Below, piece by piece: positions 10,911 to 22,242 of a DNA stretch of 64,000 bases. Source of the DNA: Saururus chinensis (lineage: Eukaryota; Streptophyta; Magnoliopsida; Piperales; Saururaceae); NCBI GenBank assembly GCA_035235625.1, contig CP141140.1, positions 39,055,351-39,119,350 on the forward strand, in the 5' to 3' direction. The position numbers were made by a program, and so were the translations under genes. Every line of letters starts with the position of its first letter. Within the stretch, counting starts at the first letter, position 1. The notes under the pieces were generated by a model. It did no database searches. It was given only the letters and a program-made list of their open reading frames with translations, and was not told where the DNA came from.

Positions 10911-13405
10911 TTAAAAAAAAAAAAGAACAATATACATTCCCTGCACCGGGTCCAGTTCAGGGGGTTAATTGTGTCAAATTAACCCTAGAAAATTACTATT
11001 GGACCTGGCGAGGTGTGGGATTATTCTGATGGAATTTCAGATTGGGGAAAAATCCTAGAGATTGTGAAATGACCTTTTTACCCTTGATAGTTAAATCATC
11101 ATTTGAGAACCATTTACCCGACTTCGGGGCCCTAGTTCAGGGGCCTAGGAGTTTATTTAAAAATTGGGAAAATTCTCAATGAGATTTTAATGGGTAAAAT
11201 ATTTATAGGCCAAATATCTTGGTGAAGAAAAATACCAATAAGTGGTTAATTGACCCTTTTACCCTTAGGGTTTATAGTAAACTGTTAGTCAAAACCTGGG
11301 TCAGTTCAAGGGGTTCATGACCCCGTCACATGCCAGGAAAATTACACAGAGTCCATGAAGTTAAGTAGTACACTTTATTTCAATTTTGGACCCATCGGAT
11401 GTCATTATGGCTTTAAACCAAATGATAGAAATACCCCTTGAGTGGATTCGCCCACATTCGTGTGAATGGAAGTGCGAGTCAATTTGAGAGTGAAGCCTCT
11501 TGAGAGGATTATGACTTAAATAAATAAAAGAGTAGTGAGATGACCAAATGAACCAAGGGAGGGTAGCATACCCTAAGTGGTAGAATTACCCTAATGCCCT
11601 TAGGGGGCAGTATGTTCTATTTCTGATGAAACAGATGACCTAGTGAATCAAGAGTTAAGGTACCCTATAAGTGACTTCAAAAGGAAGGGGTGTGACCGGT
11701 AGGTGACACGAAGACCTTGACAGGTCACAGTGTCACGAGAAACCAATGAAAAACCCTAATTCTCAGGGTTTAGGGTAGTGTATTGCATGTGTCTGTAACA
11801 CAATGCAGAAATCCACTAGGGCATTATATACGTCACTCGTGGAATATGTTAATTTACATATCGGGCTTGAATTCTCTAAGCCCTGGCCTTGCAAATGAAT
11901 GCAATGGGCCTCCGTTTATTATTTATATATTTGTATGATTGTATGTTATTTATGCTAATGCATGCTTTTGATATTGATGCATTGATTTATATCAGTAACT
12001 TAAGATTAATGAAGATTAATTAAGAGACATGGGTTGCTGTTGCTTTGAGGGGAGAACATCTAATCAAGATAATGACTAAAATACCCTCTTTAGGGTTGGG
12101 ACCAATTCATGGAGTGAACAGGGACCTAATATAGAATTTGACCTTGGTTAATGAACCGAGGGTGGTTTTGGGATGTTCTTCGAGTCATAGCTCAGTGGAT
12201 GAGCTATTTAGTGGGCCAATTCACAAGGTGAAGAGGACCCACCTCGTTGAGTGGTTACTTGACTGGATGAAAATAATCTAGTCTAAGTTTCAAATATTTG
12301 GGGGAGTCAATGGTCATAAGGACCTAAGGCTTCTATTGATACATTAGTAATGTCTTATAAGACATTTTCTCCCAGCGTTGGGAAGGTGGAGATTGCAATA
12401 TGCATCTTTATCGCCATGATGGTTTGGGTATTGACTAGAGGGTCTTTACCGCGGATCTCCCACAGGTCTTCCTAGGACTATTTAGTATGTACAAAAAGCG
12501 GAGTTGTATGAGCATCATAGAAGGCTTGTGCTTCTCACTAATCTGTGTCCATGAGCATAGTTGAGATCCTCTTCTCTAGATTCATGGCAGGCTATTGAGA
12601 GCCCTGAGGATTTGGGTCAAGCTGCTATTAAGCAGTCCACTCCAAGGCTGGAGTACTTTGTTTGGAGGTTTATCGAGGGGTGAGTTATCTCTGAGTTACA
12701 GATTTGATAGTATTAATTATCAAACAAGGGATGTGAGATAATTAATAACAATGTTTGATATTGCTTGTTAATTAGACAAGTGGAATGGTTAAAGGACTTA
12801 CTAAAATGTAGGTTGAAAATATCTAAGCATTGCATGTGTGATGCTATGCTTCTTAGGAAGAGTAGTTTCTAGGCAGAACTACGTCTAGATCTGATCTTGT
12901 TAGAAACATTGGAGATGTTGTCTAATGAGTACGTAGGCAACTAACATCGGGTGATGTTGGTCCGATCCAAAAAATATTAATAAAACCTTTTGTCCTCTGG
13001 GAGCTCTTCTCCTGAAGGCGGAGATGCTCTATTTTGGTTGTGGTTGTTGTTTAGTTTGCTTTGTTGCAGATTCTTTAGACAAGGACAAGTGAGACCAAGG
13101 TAGGTGAGCACAAGAGATTCTGCGTTTTTGCAACTTCGGTACGTTAGTGTACCCTTGGCGTGAGAGTCAACTTGTTATTTATTTTCAGACGGGTGACGGA
13201 CTTGTACTTAGATGGATGAGCTGGTCTTTATGAATTTTTAGATGTTAAATAATATCATATGATTTGATATTCGTATTTGTGAACCCCAATTATCATGACC
13301 TGGATATTTAATTGAAGGGTTTGTTTTGTATTTAAAGAAAACAAAATTTTTGCTACTTACCGTTTGTGCTATTTAAGAATACTTTTAAAAATCCGGGTCG
13401 TGACA

Positions 13406-14052
13406 ACACTTGTGCTGATCGAAGAGCCCCTATAGGGCGTTCAAATGCCAACACAACAGATTCAGCTGTTTTGTGTATTTTGGGACATTTTTCCTATTTT
13501 TATGCTTAAGAACCATTTCTTATGTTCATGTTGAGTAATTTGAGTTAGAATGAGCTACTAGAAGGGTATGTTATTGATGTCAAAAATTATGGAGAATATT
13601 TAAGTATTATGTGAAATTGCATTTGGTTGGCTACACATGTTATGATTACTTATCTCGAATCTATAATTGAATAATTCCTCATGTTTTAAGCATAATTTAA
13701 GCAAGATTATAGCATAATAATGAATTGATAGGTCTTCATATAACGGGGAAAAATTATGGATGAATGATGGTGCTAAGTTTAGATTCAAGTGTGGTGTGAA
13801 TATGCTTGCAGAGGTTTAGAATGAGGTTACACTTGACTTGATTGATGGTTTTTGATAGTTTTCACCTAGGATTTCATCTGGAACCATGATTAGATGTTAA
13901 TGTGCAAGTGTGGTATGATGAGTTAACTACAAGGCATGTTCATATGTTTAGAATTAAATGTTTCTACAATATACACATACATGTGGGGCGAATGATTATG
14001 ATGATGTTTAGTATTATGATTATAAATGATGCATGAGGGGCTGATGAGAGCA
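13406..14052 (+). mobile_element. Diverged L1 LTR, right part
   Basis: After the inserted LTR the host sequence resumes with one dyad motif (about 13413-13440: GATCGAAGAG, spacer, GGGCGTTC) and runs on through sequence similar to the reverse complement of 34960-35570. It ends in GATGCATGAGGGGCTGATGA near 14030-14045, which matches the reverse of the L1 block around 34975-35000. It then stops against the inverted L1 fragment at 14058. Confidence 0.6.
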
Positions 14053-14057
14053 ACTAT

Positions 14058-15481
14058 TGTCACACCCCGGCACTGCCCAACCCGAGCCGAACCCGGTCCA
14101 ACGCATGGGGGTGATGGTATTGAAAACTGATAAATAAATAGCAAAAGACTTATGCCCTTACCACGAGCAGTCTAATTAACGGAGTTACGCACTACTTTGA
14201 GCAAGAGTAAATAGGTAAAACGAAAAAAGTTACTTAAACTCTAGATTAAATCACAAATCTCAAACCCACATACCAATAATCCATAGCCAACACACTTGGC
14301 TCAAAACAAGGTCTCAAACAAAGCTAAAGATATAATATATCACAAGTCTAAAACAAGAACCACTCCACAAGGGTTCTAACATCATAAGAAAATAATCAGA
14401 GAGACATGCAAAATCTAGGGGCCTACACTCCTACTCCCAAGCTCTCCCCGACCTTTCCTCATAAAGACGATCCTGTCCGACTGCATGTCATGCCATGCAA
14501 CCCCAAAACAAAACAAAGAAAGTGGGGTGAGTATAAAAACTCAGTAATGGTTTGAGTACAAGTATAATAATCATAAAACACGACGGAATGGCAATGTAGC
14601 AATTCAGATCCAAAATTAACATGTTATACCACTTTCTGATCATTTACTAGCTAAAACCCCTATTTAACCGTAAACATAAGAAATAACTTGCATAAAATAT
14701 ACCTATCAAGTCAAGTCATAAATATTCAAGTTATAACCTAACATGCATCCCACATAGGTATTTGTTCATATCTACTCAAATAAAGCATGATAATACCATA
14801 AATCACATAAGAGTGTCTTTCACACCCTTTTCTAATCATTCAACCATATCACCTATACCCACATAATAGTATCACATTCACACACTTTAGGAACTTGCAT
14901 TCATATCACATAAACTTACATAATAGTGTCTCATTCACACACTTTCTGATCATGCATTCTTATCAAATAAACTTGTGTAATAGTATCTCATTCACACACT
15001 TTCTGATCATGCATTCATGTCACATAAACTTGCATAATAGTATCTTATTCACACACTTTCTGATCATGCATTCATATCACATAAACCTGCATGAGATGCA
15101 TCTCTAATATACATTTCGGATCATGCATCAACATCATATAAACCTGCATAAGATATATCTCTAACGTACATTTTAGATCATGCATTAACATTCTCATTCA
15201 TCATGCATGTATAAGTGTCTCACACACACTAGTCTAGCATGCAAGTCCACACATAGAGAGAATAAACTTGCTCTTCAAGGCCAAATCCCTCAAGCAGACC
15301 CATACCAAATAGATATACTCCTCAAGGCCAACTCCTTTGAGCAACCCCTGCTCCTCAAGGTCAAAGCCTACTCTTGTTCCTCAAGGTCAAAGCCTTCGAG
15401 CAACTCCTGCCCATCCCTATGTTTTACTTCTTTTTGGACGTGCATATACTTGGGTGAAAGGGCGGATAGGATGCTGGTTGT
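14058..15481 (-). mobile_element. Inverted L1-like LTR fragment
   Basis: The segment starts TGTCACACCCCGGCACTGCCC, nearly the same as the ends at 33354 and 48513, and continues with matching landmarks: the word TTTGAGCAAGAGTAAATA (14197-14214), GACCTTTCCTCA..GAGGATCCTGTC-like (14451-14475) and GTGGGGTGAGT (14523). It is therefore the 3' end of an L1 LTR on the minus strand, more diverged than the two solo copies. It is interrupted at 15482 by the gypsy element, and I cannot find its other end. The left flank is ACTAT, with no matching right flank seen. Confidence 0.65.
14895..15122. repeat. 57-bp tandem repeat inside the L1-like fragment
   Basis: Four units begin at 14895, 14952, 15009 and 15066, sharing CATTCATATCACATAAAC and CATTCACACACTTTCTGATC. 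As 57 is a multiple of 3, the array is open in one frame and gives a repetitive 70-residue frame (14895-15107) that is not a gene. It lies at the same place in the LTR as the 55-bp arrays of the solo L1 copies. Confidence 0.85.
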
Positions 15482-15486
15482 ATGGT

Positions 15487-15805
15487 TGATGTGCCGAAGT
15501 GACACAATCACTACCTTTGAGTTTCACGCAAGGAAAGGGAAGAAAGAAGGAAGAAAGAGAAGAAGTAGATGAGTATCCAATTTCATAACCAACAAAGAAG
15601 AGAGGGGGCGACCCATATAAGGAGTCGACCCACTCACCTAGGAAGTTGTGCCAGCTAGTGGATCCGGCTATCCCACGGTCCACTAGTTGGCCCAATACAG
15701 TTATTTCTCCTAATACATAAGCAAATACAAATGAATTATAAAAGAAAGTAGCCTAATATAATGAAATAACAAGAAAATAAGTAGTTCGGGTGATCGTGCA
15801 CAACA
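15487..15805 (-). repeat. 3' LTR of the gypsy element
   Basis: The LTR begins (minus strand) TGTTGTGCACGATCACCC and ends ATCA. It is clearly similar to the 5' LTR at 20469-20777, for example the shared block CAGTTATTTCTCCTAATACATAAG. The two differ at many sites including small indels, which points to an insertion that is not recent. Confidence 0.9.
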
Positions 15806-15829
15806 CTCCACCATGCTTCCGCTATTCAC

Positions 15830-16292
15830 CTTGACCTCAAGGCGACCAAGTCGGATAGTGAGACATTAACGTGCCTCAGAGATCCATGTAGCATCCTCTA
15901 GGGGCTGACCATGCCAAGTGACCAACTCGACATATTTAAAGCACTGAGGCAGGGATAGGGGTGGAAGGCTGGACCGGGCCCATCAAGGGGGGTGGTGGAG
16001 CATCAGTGGCCAAGGACGTGTCGCCTACACATCGGCGCAACCTGGAGACATGAAAGACGGGGTGGACAAAGGAGTCAAGCTGTAGAGCAAGGCAGTAAAG
16101 CCATCGGGCCGATATGTTCATCCACAACATAGGGACCATGGAAACGGGGGGCGAGCTTGGAATGCTCGAGCTGAAACAAGGATGTCTAGTGCAGAGGAAG
16201 AACAGAGACATAAACCAAGTCACCCACCTGAACTCCCTGTTAGTGTGATGACCATCATAAATTTTCTTCATCTGGTTTTGGATGAAGGACAA
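15830..16292 (-). pseudogene. Integrase C-terminus and chromodomain-like remnant
   Basis: The minus-strand frame 16292-15936 includes DSFVHPVFHVSRLRRCVGD, the conserved end of plant chromovirus integrase (usually IHPVFHVSxLKKxxG). Further on, about 15855-15915 encodes YVELVTWHGQPLEDATWI, which matches the chromodomain core (VKWxGLPxxEATWE). These parts are split by a stop. The chromodomain in this group is thought to direct integration to heterochromatin. Confidence 0.8.
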
Positions 16293-16487
16293 GTTCTCCT
16301 TGAGCTATCAAAGAACCTTGTCCCGTGTCTGGAGCATATAATCCACCTCAACCACAGAGGAGCGATGAGGAACATAAGATAACACAGTCGGGGGTGGATG
16401 GCCATACAGTACCTCAAAAGGAGTGAAACCAGCACGAGTGTGATAGGCAGTGTTATATGACAACTCTATCCAGGGAAGAAGCTGAAG

Positions 16488-17137
16488 CTATCTACAGGAC
16501 TGAGACATAGTGAAACAGCAGAGGTACTGCTCTAAGCATTGGTTTACCACCTCTGTCTGGCCATCCATCTGAGGGTGATAAGCAATGCTCATGTGGAGAG
16601 AAGTGCCCTGTAAAGTTAAGAACTTCCGCCAAAACTGAGATATGAAGATCTGGTCACGATCAGAGATAATAGTGTGAGGCATGCCGTGTAGTTTGGCCAC
16701 CTATGGAACATAGAGCTCTTCCACTGTCTTGGTGGTGAATTGGTGTCCTAGAGCGCAAAAGTGGGCATACTTGGACAACCGGTCCACTACCACCATAATC
16801 ACTAGCTTGCCTTGCACCAAGGGCAAGGCCTCCACGAAGTCCATCGAAACATCCTCCCTAACCTTATCAGGGTAGGCAAGGGCTGAAGCAAACCTGAAGG
16901 AGAGGTTGTGGCGGCCTTAGCTCTCTGACTAACATCATAAGTTGCCACATACTCCTGGATGGCCCGTCGAATACCCTGCCACATAAAGCTCTGGCTGACC
17001 CGCTTATAAGCGCGGAATGCTCCTTCATGACCGGACACTAGAGTGTCATGGAAGTGGGAGAGAATGTGCCCACGAAGATCACCAACATTGGGTACCCAAA
17101 GGCGGTCCTTCCAAAAGAGAAGGTCATCCCGCCACAC
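16488..17137 (-). pseudogene. Gypsy integrase, broken
   Basis: The N-terminal zinc-binding region is visible as SGHEGAFRAYKRVSQSF and YVATYDVSQRAKA; the family has C at both places of C-D-V-C, here Y and S, so zinc binding is lost. The core continues in a second frame with [18 protein letters not shown], where ISDRD holds a catalytic aspartate, then FWRKF, then [20 protein letters not shown] with the catalytic glutamate. A frameshift near 16800 separates the two frames, so no active integrase can be made. Confidence 0.9.
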
Positions 17138-17392
17138 AAAGAAAGGACGAGCAACTTGGTTGGCCTAGAGACCTGTAATCAGGGCCTGCGTCTAAGAATC
17201 ACCAACGTATGCCCACCTCAACTCATCAATGAAGGGGCAGGACAGAGTAGAAAGGGCCAAGCACGATCCCGGGGTAGAGCTGTGAGAAAAGGAGTCAGCC
17301 ACGGTGTTTTCCGACCCTTTAGTGTACACGACCTCATAATCATAGCCAAGTAACTTACTGACCCATCATTGCCATGATGGAGTGGACACCCG

Positions 17393-17640
17393 CTACTCAA
17401 GGAAGTATTTCAAGGGCTGGTGGTTAGTGTGGATCAAGAACCCGCGGCCAAGTAAGTAAGGCCACCACATGTCGACAGCAAGGATAGTAGTCAACATCTC
17501 TTTCTCATAAACGGACAGGGACAAAGAGCGACCAGCCAAAGCCTTGCTAAAGTAGGCATTGGGGTGCTCGTCCTGCAGTAGACCACCCCTAGACCCATCT
17601 CTCAAGCATCTATTTCAACCACGAAGGGCCGGATGAAATT
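17393..17640 (-). pseudogene. Gypsy RNase H, broken
   Basis: The frame includes PNAYFSKALAGRSLSLSVYE, then KEMLTTILAVDMWWPYLLG and FLIHTNHQPLKYFLE, the standard Ty3/gypsy RNase H blocks (FSKxL..S.YExELLA, FxIxTDHxSLKYLL). The D of TDH is N here. The first catalytic aspartate (FVVEIDA) is visible around 17605-17635 but is followed at once by a stop codon. Confidence 0.88.
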
Positions 17641-17769
17641 GGGTAAAAGCAGAATAGGGACCGATGCCATAGCCTGCTTGAGCTCCTCAAATGCTGCTTG
17701 GGCAACCTCATTCCAACAGAATGCCCCCTTCTTGAGAAGCTATGTAAGGGGCCAAGCAATCTCCCCATA

Positions 17770-18510
17770 CTAGCTGATGAACCACCTATAATAGCCAGTG
17801 AGGCCCAGAAACTGTAGCGCCCAGACACAAGTGGGCGGTGGCCAAGAGAGCATGGCGGCCATCTTCGACGGGTCAGTGGTGACGCCATGCCGCGAGATGA
17901 TATGTCCCAAGTAATCAACCTGTTGACTACCAAAGGAACACTTCGAATGCTTAAGAAATATAGAGTTATCTCGTAGAACAGAGAAGACCGACATGAGATG
18001 GTCCAAGTACTCCACCAACGATTGGCTGTAAACAAGGATGTCGTCAAAGAAGACCAAGATGTAGCGGCGGAAGTAAGGCCTGAAGAGATCGCTCATGAGG
18101 CTCTAGAAGGTGAAGGGGGCATTGGTCAACCCAAACAACATGACGAGAAACTCGAAATGGTTGTCATGAGTCCAGAAGGCGATCTTGTGCACATCAGCTG
18201 GCTGCATCTGAATTTGATGGTAACAAGATCGAAGGTCAAGTTTACTGAAGACCTTTGCACCAGCCAGCTCATCCAAAAGCTCCTCGATCATGGGTATGAG
18301 ATATTTGTCCTTGACGGTGCTGACATTCATGGCCCGGTAGTCCACACAAAACAGCCAAGTACCGTCCTTTTTATGAACCAGCAACACCGGGGAAGAGTAG
18401 GAGCTTGTGCTAGGGTGGATGATACCAAACTGAAGCATGTCAGCCACGAGACGCTCTATCTCTGACTTCTAGATGTGAAGATAATGGTAAGGGCGAACAT
18501 TGGCTAGTGA
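17770..18510 (-). pseudogene. Gypsy reverse transcriptase, broken
   Basis: Two frames hold most of the domain. The first (18447-18103) has the blocks [51 protein letters not shown] and [10 protein letters not shown]. The second (18096-17770) has the active-site block YILVFFDDILVYS with FFDD at about 18037-18051, then KCSFGSQQVDYLGHIIS and the LGLTGYYRWF block. A stop falls between the two, just after the APFTF block. The catalytic aspartates of LDLRS and FFDD are intact. Confidence 0.93.
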
Positions 18511-18705
18511 CGCCCGAGGAACGATGGGGATATGGTGGTCGTGAGGTCACACTAGAGGAAGACCATTCGATTCAGCAAATACATCCCGATGCTCTGCTAA
18601 TAACTCAAGAAGATCCAAGGGTGGCTCATCCTAAGGCACCTCAATTGTTGCCCGCTGCTCCAAGAGGAACCCTTGAGGTGCAAACCCGAAGAAAGAACTC
18701 GCCGA

Positions 18706-19060
18706 CTAGGCTGAGAGGAGGGTGCCCAGCCGGGACCCTTCAATCTGAACCCACTGCCCTTGAACTTCGAAGTCCATAACCATGTCCCTGAAGTTCCAAA
18801 CCATGTCGCCTAGCTGCGGTAGCCACTGAACCCCTAACACCAAATCCACCCCCTTTGTGGGCAGTAGGAAGAGGTTGGTGATGAAGGTGTGGCTCTGAAT
18901 GGCGAAGGCGGCCCGAGCACAAAAGCCAGAGCTCCTGAGATGCTTCCCATCACCAACCAATACATCGAAGGGCTTCAAATCAGACATGAAGGAGCCAAGA
19001 CACTAGACCACCTTGTTATTAATGAAGTTGTGGGTAGACCCACTATCAACCAAGATGGCC
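18706..19060 (-). pseudogene. Gypsy aspartic protease
   Basis: About 19015-19060 (minus) encodes VAILVDSGSTHNFINNKVV, with an intact catalytic DSG. Frame 18987-18706 continues with KPFDVLVGDGKHLRSSGFC and LPTKGVDLVLGVQWLPQLG, the family's second half (VDVVLGVQWL.TLG). The active site is intact, but the reading frame is split around 18990. Confidence 0.87.
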
Positions 19061-19065
19061 ACTTG

Positions 19066-20438
19066 CTACCACTTGAGGTAGCCTTGAACTTGCATTGTGT
19101 GAGGAGTGAATGCCCCCGAGAAGGCATGTATAGAAATCTCGGGCTGCATGTCATCATTGTGGGAAGAGTCCGCCATGTCCTCCATGTCCTCCACCTCTAT
19201 CTCCTCCACGAAGAGGCTGCCCTTGACGGAATAGCGGTGTCCTGGAATAAACCTCTCATCACAACGGAAACATAGTCCATTGGACCAACACTCCTCCATA
19301 TGTGCCGGTGTAAGACGACAGACAATCTGGCCTGTCGGCGTGGATGGCTGGCCAGGTCGGCCTGGTGCCGGGCTATTGTTCGGGCCAGCAAAGGGGCTAG
19401 CGCTGACACTAGCATGTGGGAAGATCACAAGCCGCCCCCCTCTCCTCTGCCGGGTCAACTTCTCTTCCTCAATTCGTGCATGATGCATAACATCCCACAT
19501 GTTGGCGCATAGAAAGTGGCGCATCTCCTCAAAAATCTCGGGTTTGAGACCTCTCTTGAACATGCCCACCAAGGTGGCCACCAGCCAGTCGGGAAGGCGG
19601 TTGGCCGCCCTCATGAATTCCGTGTAATAGGCCTGGACGGCGGTAGTTTGGTGCAGTGTGGAGAGCATCTCGTTAAAATCCTAGAACTCGTTTGGGCCAA
19701 ACTAAATGCACAATTCTTCAGAGAATGCAGCCCAAGTGGGGTAGTGCACCTCTTTTTCAAAACTCTGGAACCAAATAGAAGCATCCCCATTTAGGTGGAA
19801 GGCCGCTATGCATAGCCATTCAACCTCCGAATGAGTTCCCTGGTAAGCGAAAAACTTTTCAGCCTTCTATAAACATTCCACTGGGTCGTCGTTTCCATTG
19901 TAGCATGTGAATTGTAGGTAAGCCAAACGAGGTTAAGCCCCTCCTCGTGGTCCTCCACGGGGTCCCGAGTACTCCTCCCATTCATCTTCCATCGCCTGAA
20001 ACAAGTTTTTAGGAGGCGGCAACATTGGGGAATTTTCCCGAACACCTGGCATGCCTTGTATATCCTAAGCCTTGCGCCTCCCATCCATGGCTTGGTCGAC
20101 TTGCCAAAGTGTACAGGACCTTGGGGAAAGCACATATCCATGTCCGCCAGTGCCGGGAGGTTAGAGGTGTGCAGTTCGAGGGCTTGGGACAGACCCCCCT
20201 TCTCCATGACAGCAGTTGGTGGCCTGAGCAAAAGAGGTGTTGAGAGCTTTGCCTAGAGTTGAGCCACAGCCAGGCCCAAAGCATCGACCTTGGCCACACC
20301 CATGCTCAAGGACTTAATTTCCGCTAGAGTAGGCTTGTCGGTGGTCTCTGGAATTGTCTTCGGGCTGTCCATTGTGGCGAGAGCCTCCTTCTCAGGTGGG
20401 ACATTTGGGGCCGCGGCAGCTTGTTTGCCTTGTTCCAT
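19066..20438 (-). pseudogene. Gypsy gag, broken
   Basis: The likely start is the methionine at 20438, 18 bases beyond the primer site, beginning MEQGKQAAAAPNV; the upstream frame would begin inside the LTR. Several frames follow. The longest (19668-19066) has AVQAYYTEFMRAANRLPDWL, FKRGLKPEIFEEMRHFL and a zinc-knuckle-like block, LCFRCDERFIPGHRYSV, in which the last expected cysteine is tyrosine. Stops near 20253 and 19670-19810 break the gene. Confidence 0.85.
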
Positions 20439-20455
20439 GGCCGGGGATCGTAAAA

Positions 20456-20467
20456 GCTCTGATACCA
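20456..20467 (-). promoter_or_regulatory. Primer-binding site, initiator tRNA-Met
   Basis: The minus strand reads TGGTATCAGAGC, the standard plant retroelement site complementary to the 3' end of initiator tRNA-Met. It starts one base inside the 5' LTR end (20469) and so fixes orientation and LTR boundary. Confidence 0.95.
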
Positions 20468-20468
20468 A

Positions 20469-20777
20469 TGATGGGCCAAGGGGCACAATCAGTACCTTGG
20501 AATTTCATGGAGGGAAAGGAAATGAAGAAGGAAGAAGAAGATCAATATCTAATTGCATAACCAACAAAGAAGAGAGGGGGTGACCCATATAGGGAGCCGA
20601 CCCGCTCACCTAGGGAGTCATGCTAGCTAGTGGGTCTAGCTATCCCGCGGTCCACTAGCTGGCCTAATACAGTTATTTCTCCTAATACATAAGAAAATAC
20701 AAGGGAATTATAAAAGAAAGTAGCCTAATATAATGAAATAACAAGAAAATAAGTAGTCCGGGTGATCATGCACAACA
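20469..20777 (-). repeat. 5' LTR of the gypsy element
   Basis: The LTR begins TGTTGTGCATGATCACCC on the minus strand at 20777 and ends at 20469 beside the primer site. It pairs with 15487-15805. Confidence 0.92.
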
Positions 20778-20782
20778 ACGGT

Positions 20783-21380
20783 GTAGCCAAGGCAACATGT
20801 GTGTGAACGCTAGGCTCAGCTTTGCGTTTGTGACAGTTACCAACACACTTTGTTTTCAATAAAATTGTATACTTGGTTCTCCTTGAAGTTGATTCTACAT
20901 GTGGTTTCAAATTGAATTACAAGTTTTTTTCACTATTTTATTTCTTCTTTACCTTGTTTTCCTCTTGTGAATTTGTGACAAAAAAGGAGGAGAAATTTGG
21001 GTTATAGAAAATTTTAAATCTTGAGAAATAGAAAGCTAACAGGGAGCTTGACAAAGAAGATATATGATGAATGGATAACGGGAGAGAAAAGATTTTTTAG
21101 GTTGGTTATAATGATTAATTTTTTTACTTACTTGGACATTTAAATTATGAATTTACTTGTTTTTTCTAACAGTATTATGTAGTTAATTTCTAGTTTGTGA
21201 TGTGTAGGTTAATTACAGGTTGAAGACCACACCACAATAGGACTAGAGCCTTATAGATTAAGGGAGAGAGTCAATGTTAGATAATTTGTCTAAATCTAAA
21301 TATGTATTATAGAGTTACAATTTTTATTTCTCAGATGACGGGTTGTAGTATTTTGACACGAAATAACTAAAGGGAGAGAT
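20783..21380 (+). mobile_element. 3' internal end of a copia element (SIRE-like)
   Basis: There is no usable frame. Two purine-rich tracts, AAAAAAGGAGGAGAAA (20980-20995) and AAAGGGAGAGAT (21369-21380), look like polypurine tracts before a 3' LTR, and the second immediately precedes TGTAAGAATA. Known SIRE/Maximus elements have such AAAAAGGGGGAGATT tracts. The left limit cannot be placed; it abuts the target duplication of the gypsy element. Confidence 0.5.
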
Positions 21381-22242
21381 TGTAAGAATATAAGTCTTTA
21401 CGTCATGTATTGGTTTATTGTCAAGATCAAAACAGTGTCAATAATGTGTATTTTGAGTTAGTTTACAGTCTAAAGATTGATTTCTAAAAGTGGAACGAAA
21501 TGAAGATACAAGTTCGTGTTTTCATCAAGTAAAAATATGTACAAACAACACATTTACACACTTTAGGTTAAAAGAGACCTTAGGTGAAAGAATGGTGAGG
21601 ATTGGAGATTTGAGTATTGAAATATTGAAAATCTGGTCAGAACAATTGTTCGTGAGGTTAGAAAGGTTGATCATTGATGAACTATAATAGAATTTCCAAA
21701 AATTGAATGAGTGATCAATCACTTCTATGAAATGATCGATCAACACCTAAAAACACTATATGTAAAACAAAGCCAAGAGTTAGCAATCGATAAGCTAGGT
21801 GGAACAATCAATTAGCTCAACAACCGCATGGAAAAATACAAGGAGTGATTGATCGCCCTATGGAAATGATCGATCGCGGGAGCAATAGGTTGCCTAATTT
21901 AAGATTTTTTTTGTTTGAGTTGGATTCCAAATTGGAGTCTTCTTCCTTTTAGGGCTTGGGAGGTTATAGAAAGGGATTAGAACTTGATGGAGGAAGTAAA
22001 GATTTAGAAAACCTAGAGAGTTTATGTAGAGTTTCTCTAATCGAGTTTTGAGAGAGTTGTCTTATGGATTGAGAAAATATCAACCGTAAACCAAAAAGGC
22101 TAATTAGAGGTGAGATTAGTGCGCAAAACGCTTGTGAGACAAAGTGTTTGCTGAAGTTTATTTTTTAGAAAATCAAGTGAATAGAAGATTCATTTTAAGG
22201 AGGAGGAAAGACCTACGTTGATCAAAGGAGGAGAATTTTATG
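21381..22242 (+). mobile_element. Copia 3' LTR, left part
   Basis: The LTR starts TGTAAGAATATAAGTC after a purine tract. It carries two GATCGATC-type dyads (about 21708-21745 and 21846-21880). It is interrupted by a solo L2 LTR and continues at 25578. Without the insertion it is about 1.2 kb. The 65- and 73-residue frames at 21490-21746 lie in it and are not genes. Confidence 0.6.

Larger units (their letters stand above)
9744..13405 (+). mobile_element. Solo LTR of family L2, 3.66 kb, perfect target duplication
   Basis: The element begins TGTAACGTCTGGG and ends GGGTCGTGACA. It is flanked by ACACT on both sides (9739-9743 and 13406-13410). The length, termini and absence of coding domains mark a solo LTR, left by recombination between the LTRs of a full element. 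Long LTRs of this form are usual in Del/Tekay-type Ty3/gypsy chromoviruses; this lineage call is inference. In order it holds a TATA box (10102), a GC-rich part (10350-10910), and a long AT-rich 3' portion. It is colinear with 22243-25577, with many substitutions and indels. Confidence 0.9.
15487..20777 (-). mobile_element. Ty3/gypsy chromovirus (Reina-like), complete but inactivated
   Basis: Two LTRs of 319 bp (15487-15805) and 309 bp (20469-20777) enclose gag, protease, RT, RNase H, integrase and a chromodomain-like end, all on the minus strand. A tRNA-Met primer site lies one base inside the 5' LTR. The flanks are ATGGT (15482-15486) and ACGGT (20778-20782), a 5-bp duplication with one change. 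Total length about 5.3 kb, LTR near 310 bp and the chromodomain fit the Reina lineage of plant chromoviruses. Stop codons and frameshifts occur in every domain, so it cannot move by itself. It is inserted in the inverted L1 fragment. Confidence 0.93.

Noticed and set aside
14053..14057. ACTAT as target duplication of the inverted L1 fragment
   Set aside because: No matching right-hand copy could be found because the far end of the fragment is missing.
14895..15107. Repetitive 70-aa protein
   Set aside because: The frame is open only because the 57-bp tandem unit is a multiple of three; it lies in an LTR.
20438..20486. Gag start further upstream at 20486
   Set aside because: That frame would begin inside the LTR and run through the primer-binding site; the methionine at 20438 is the first after it.
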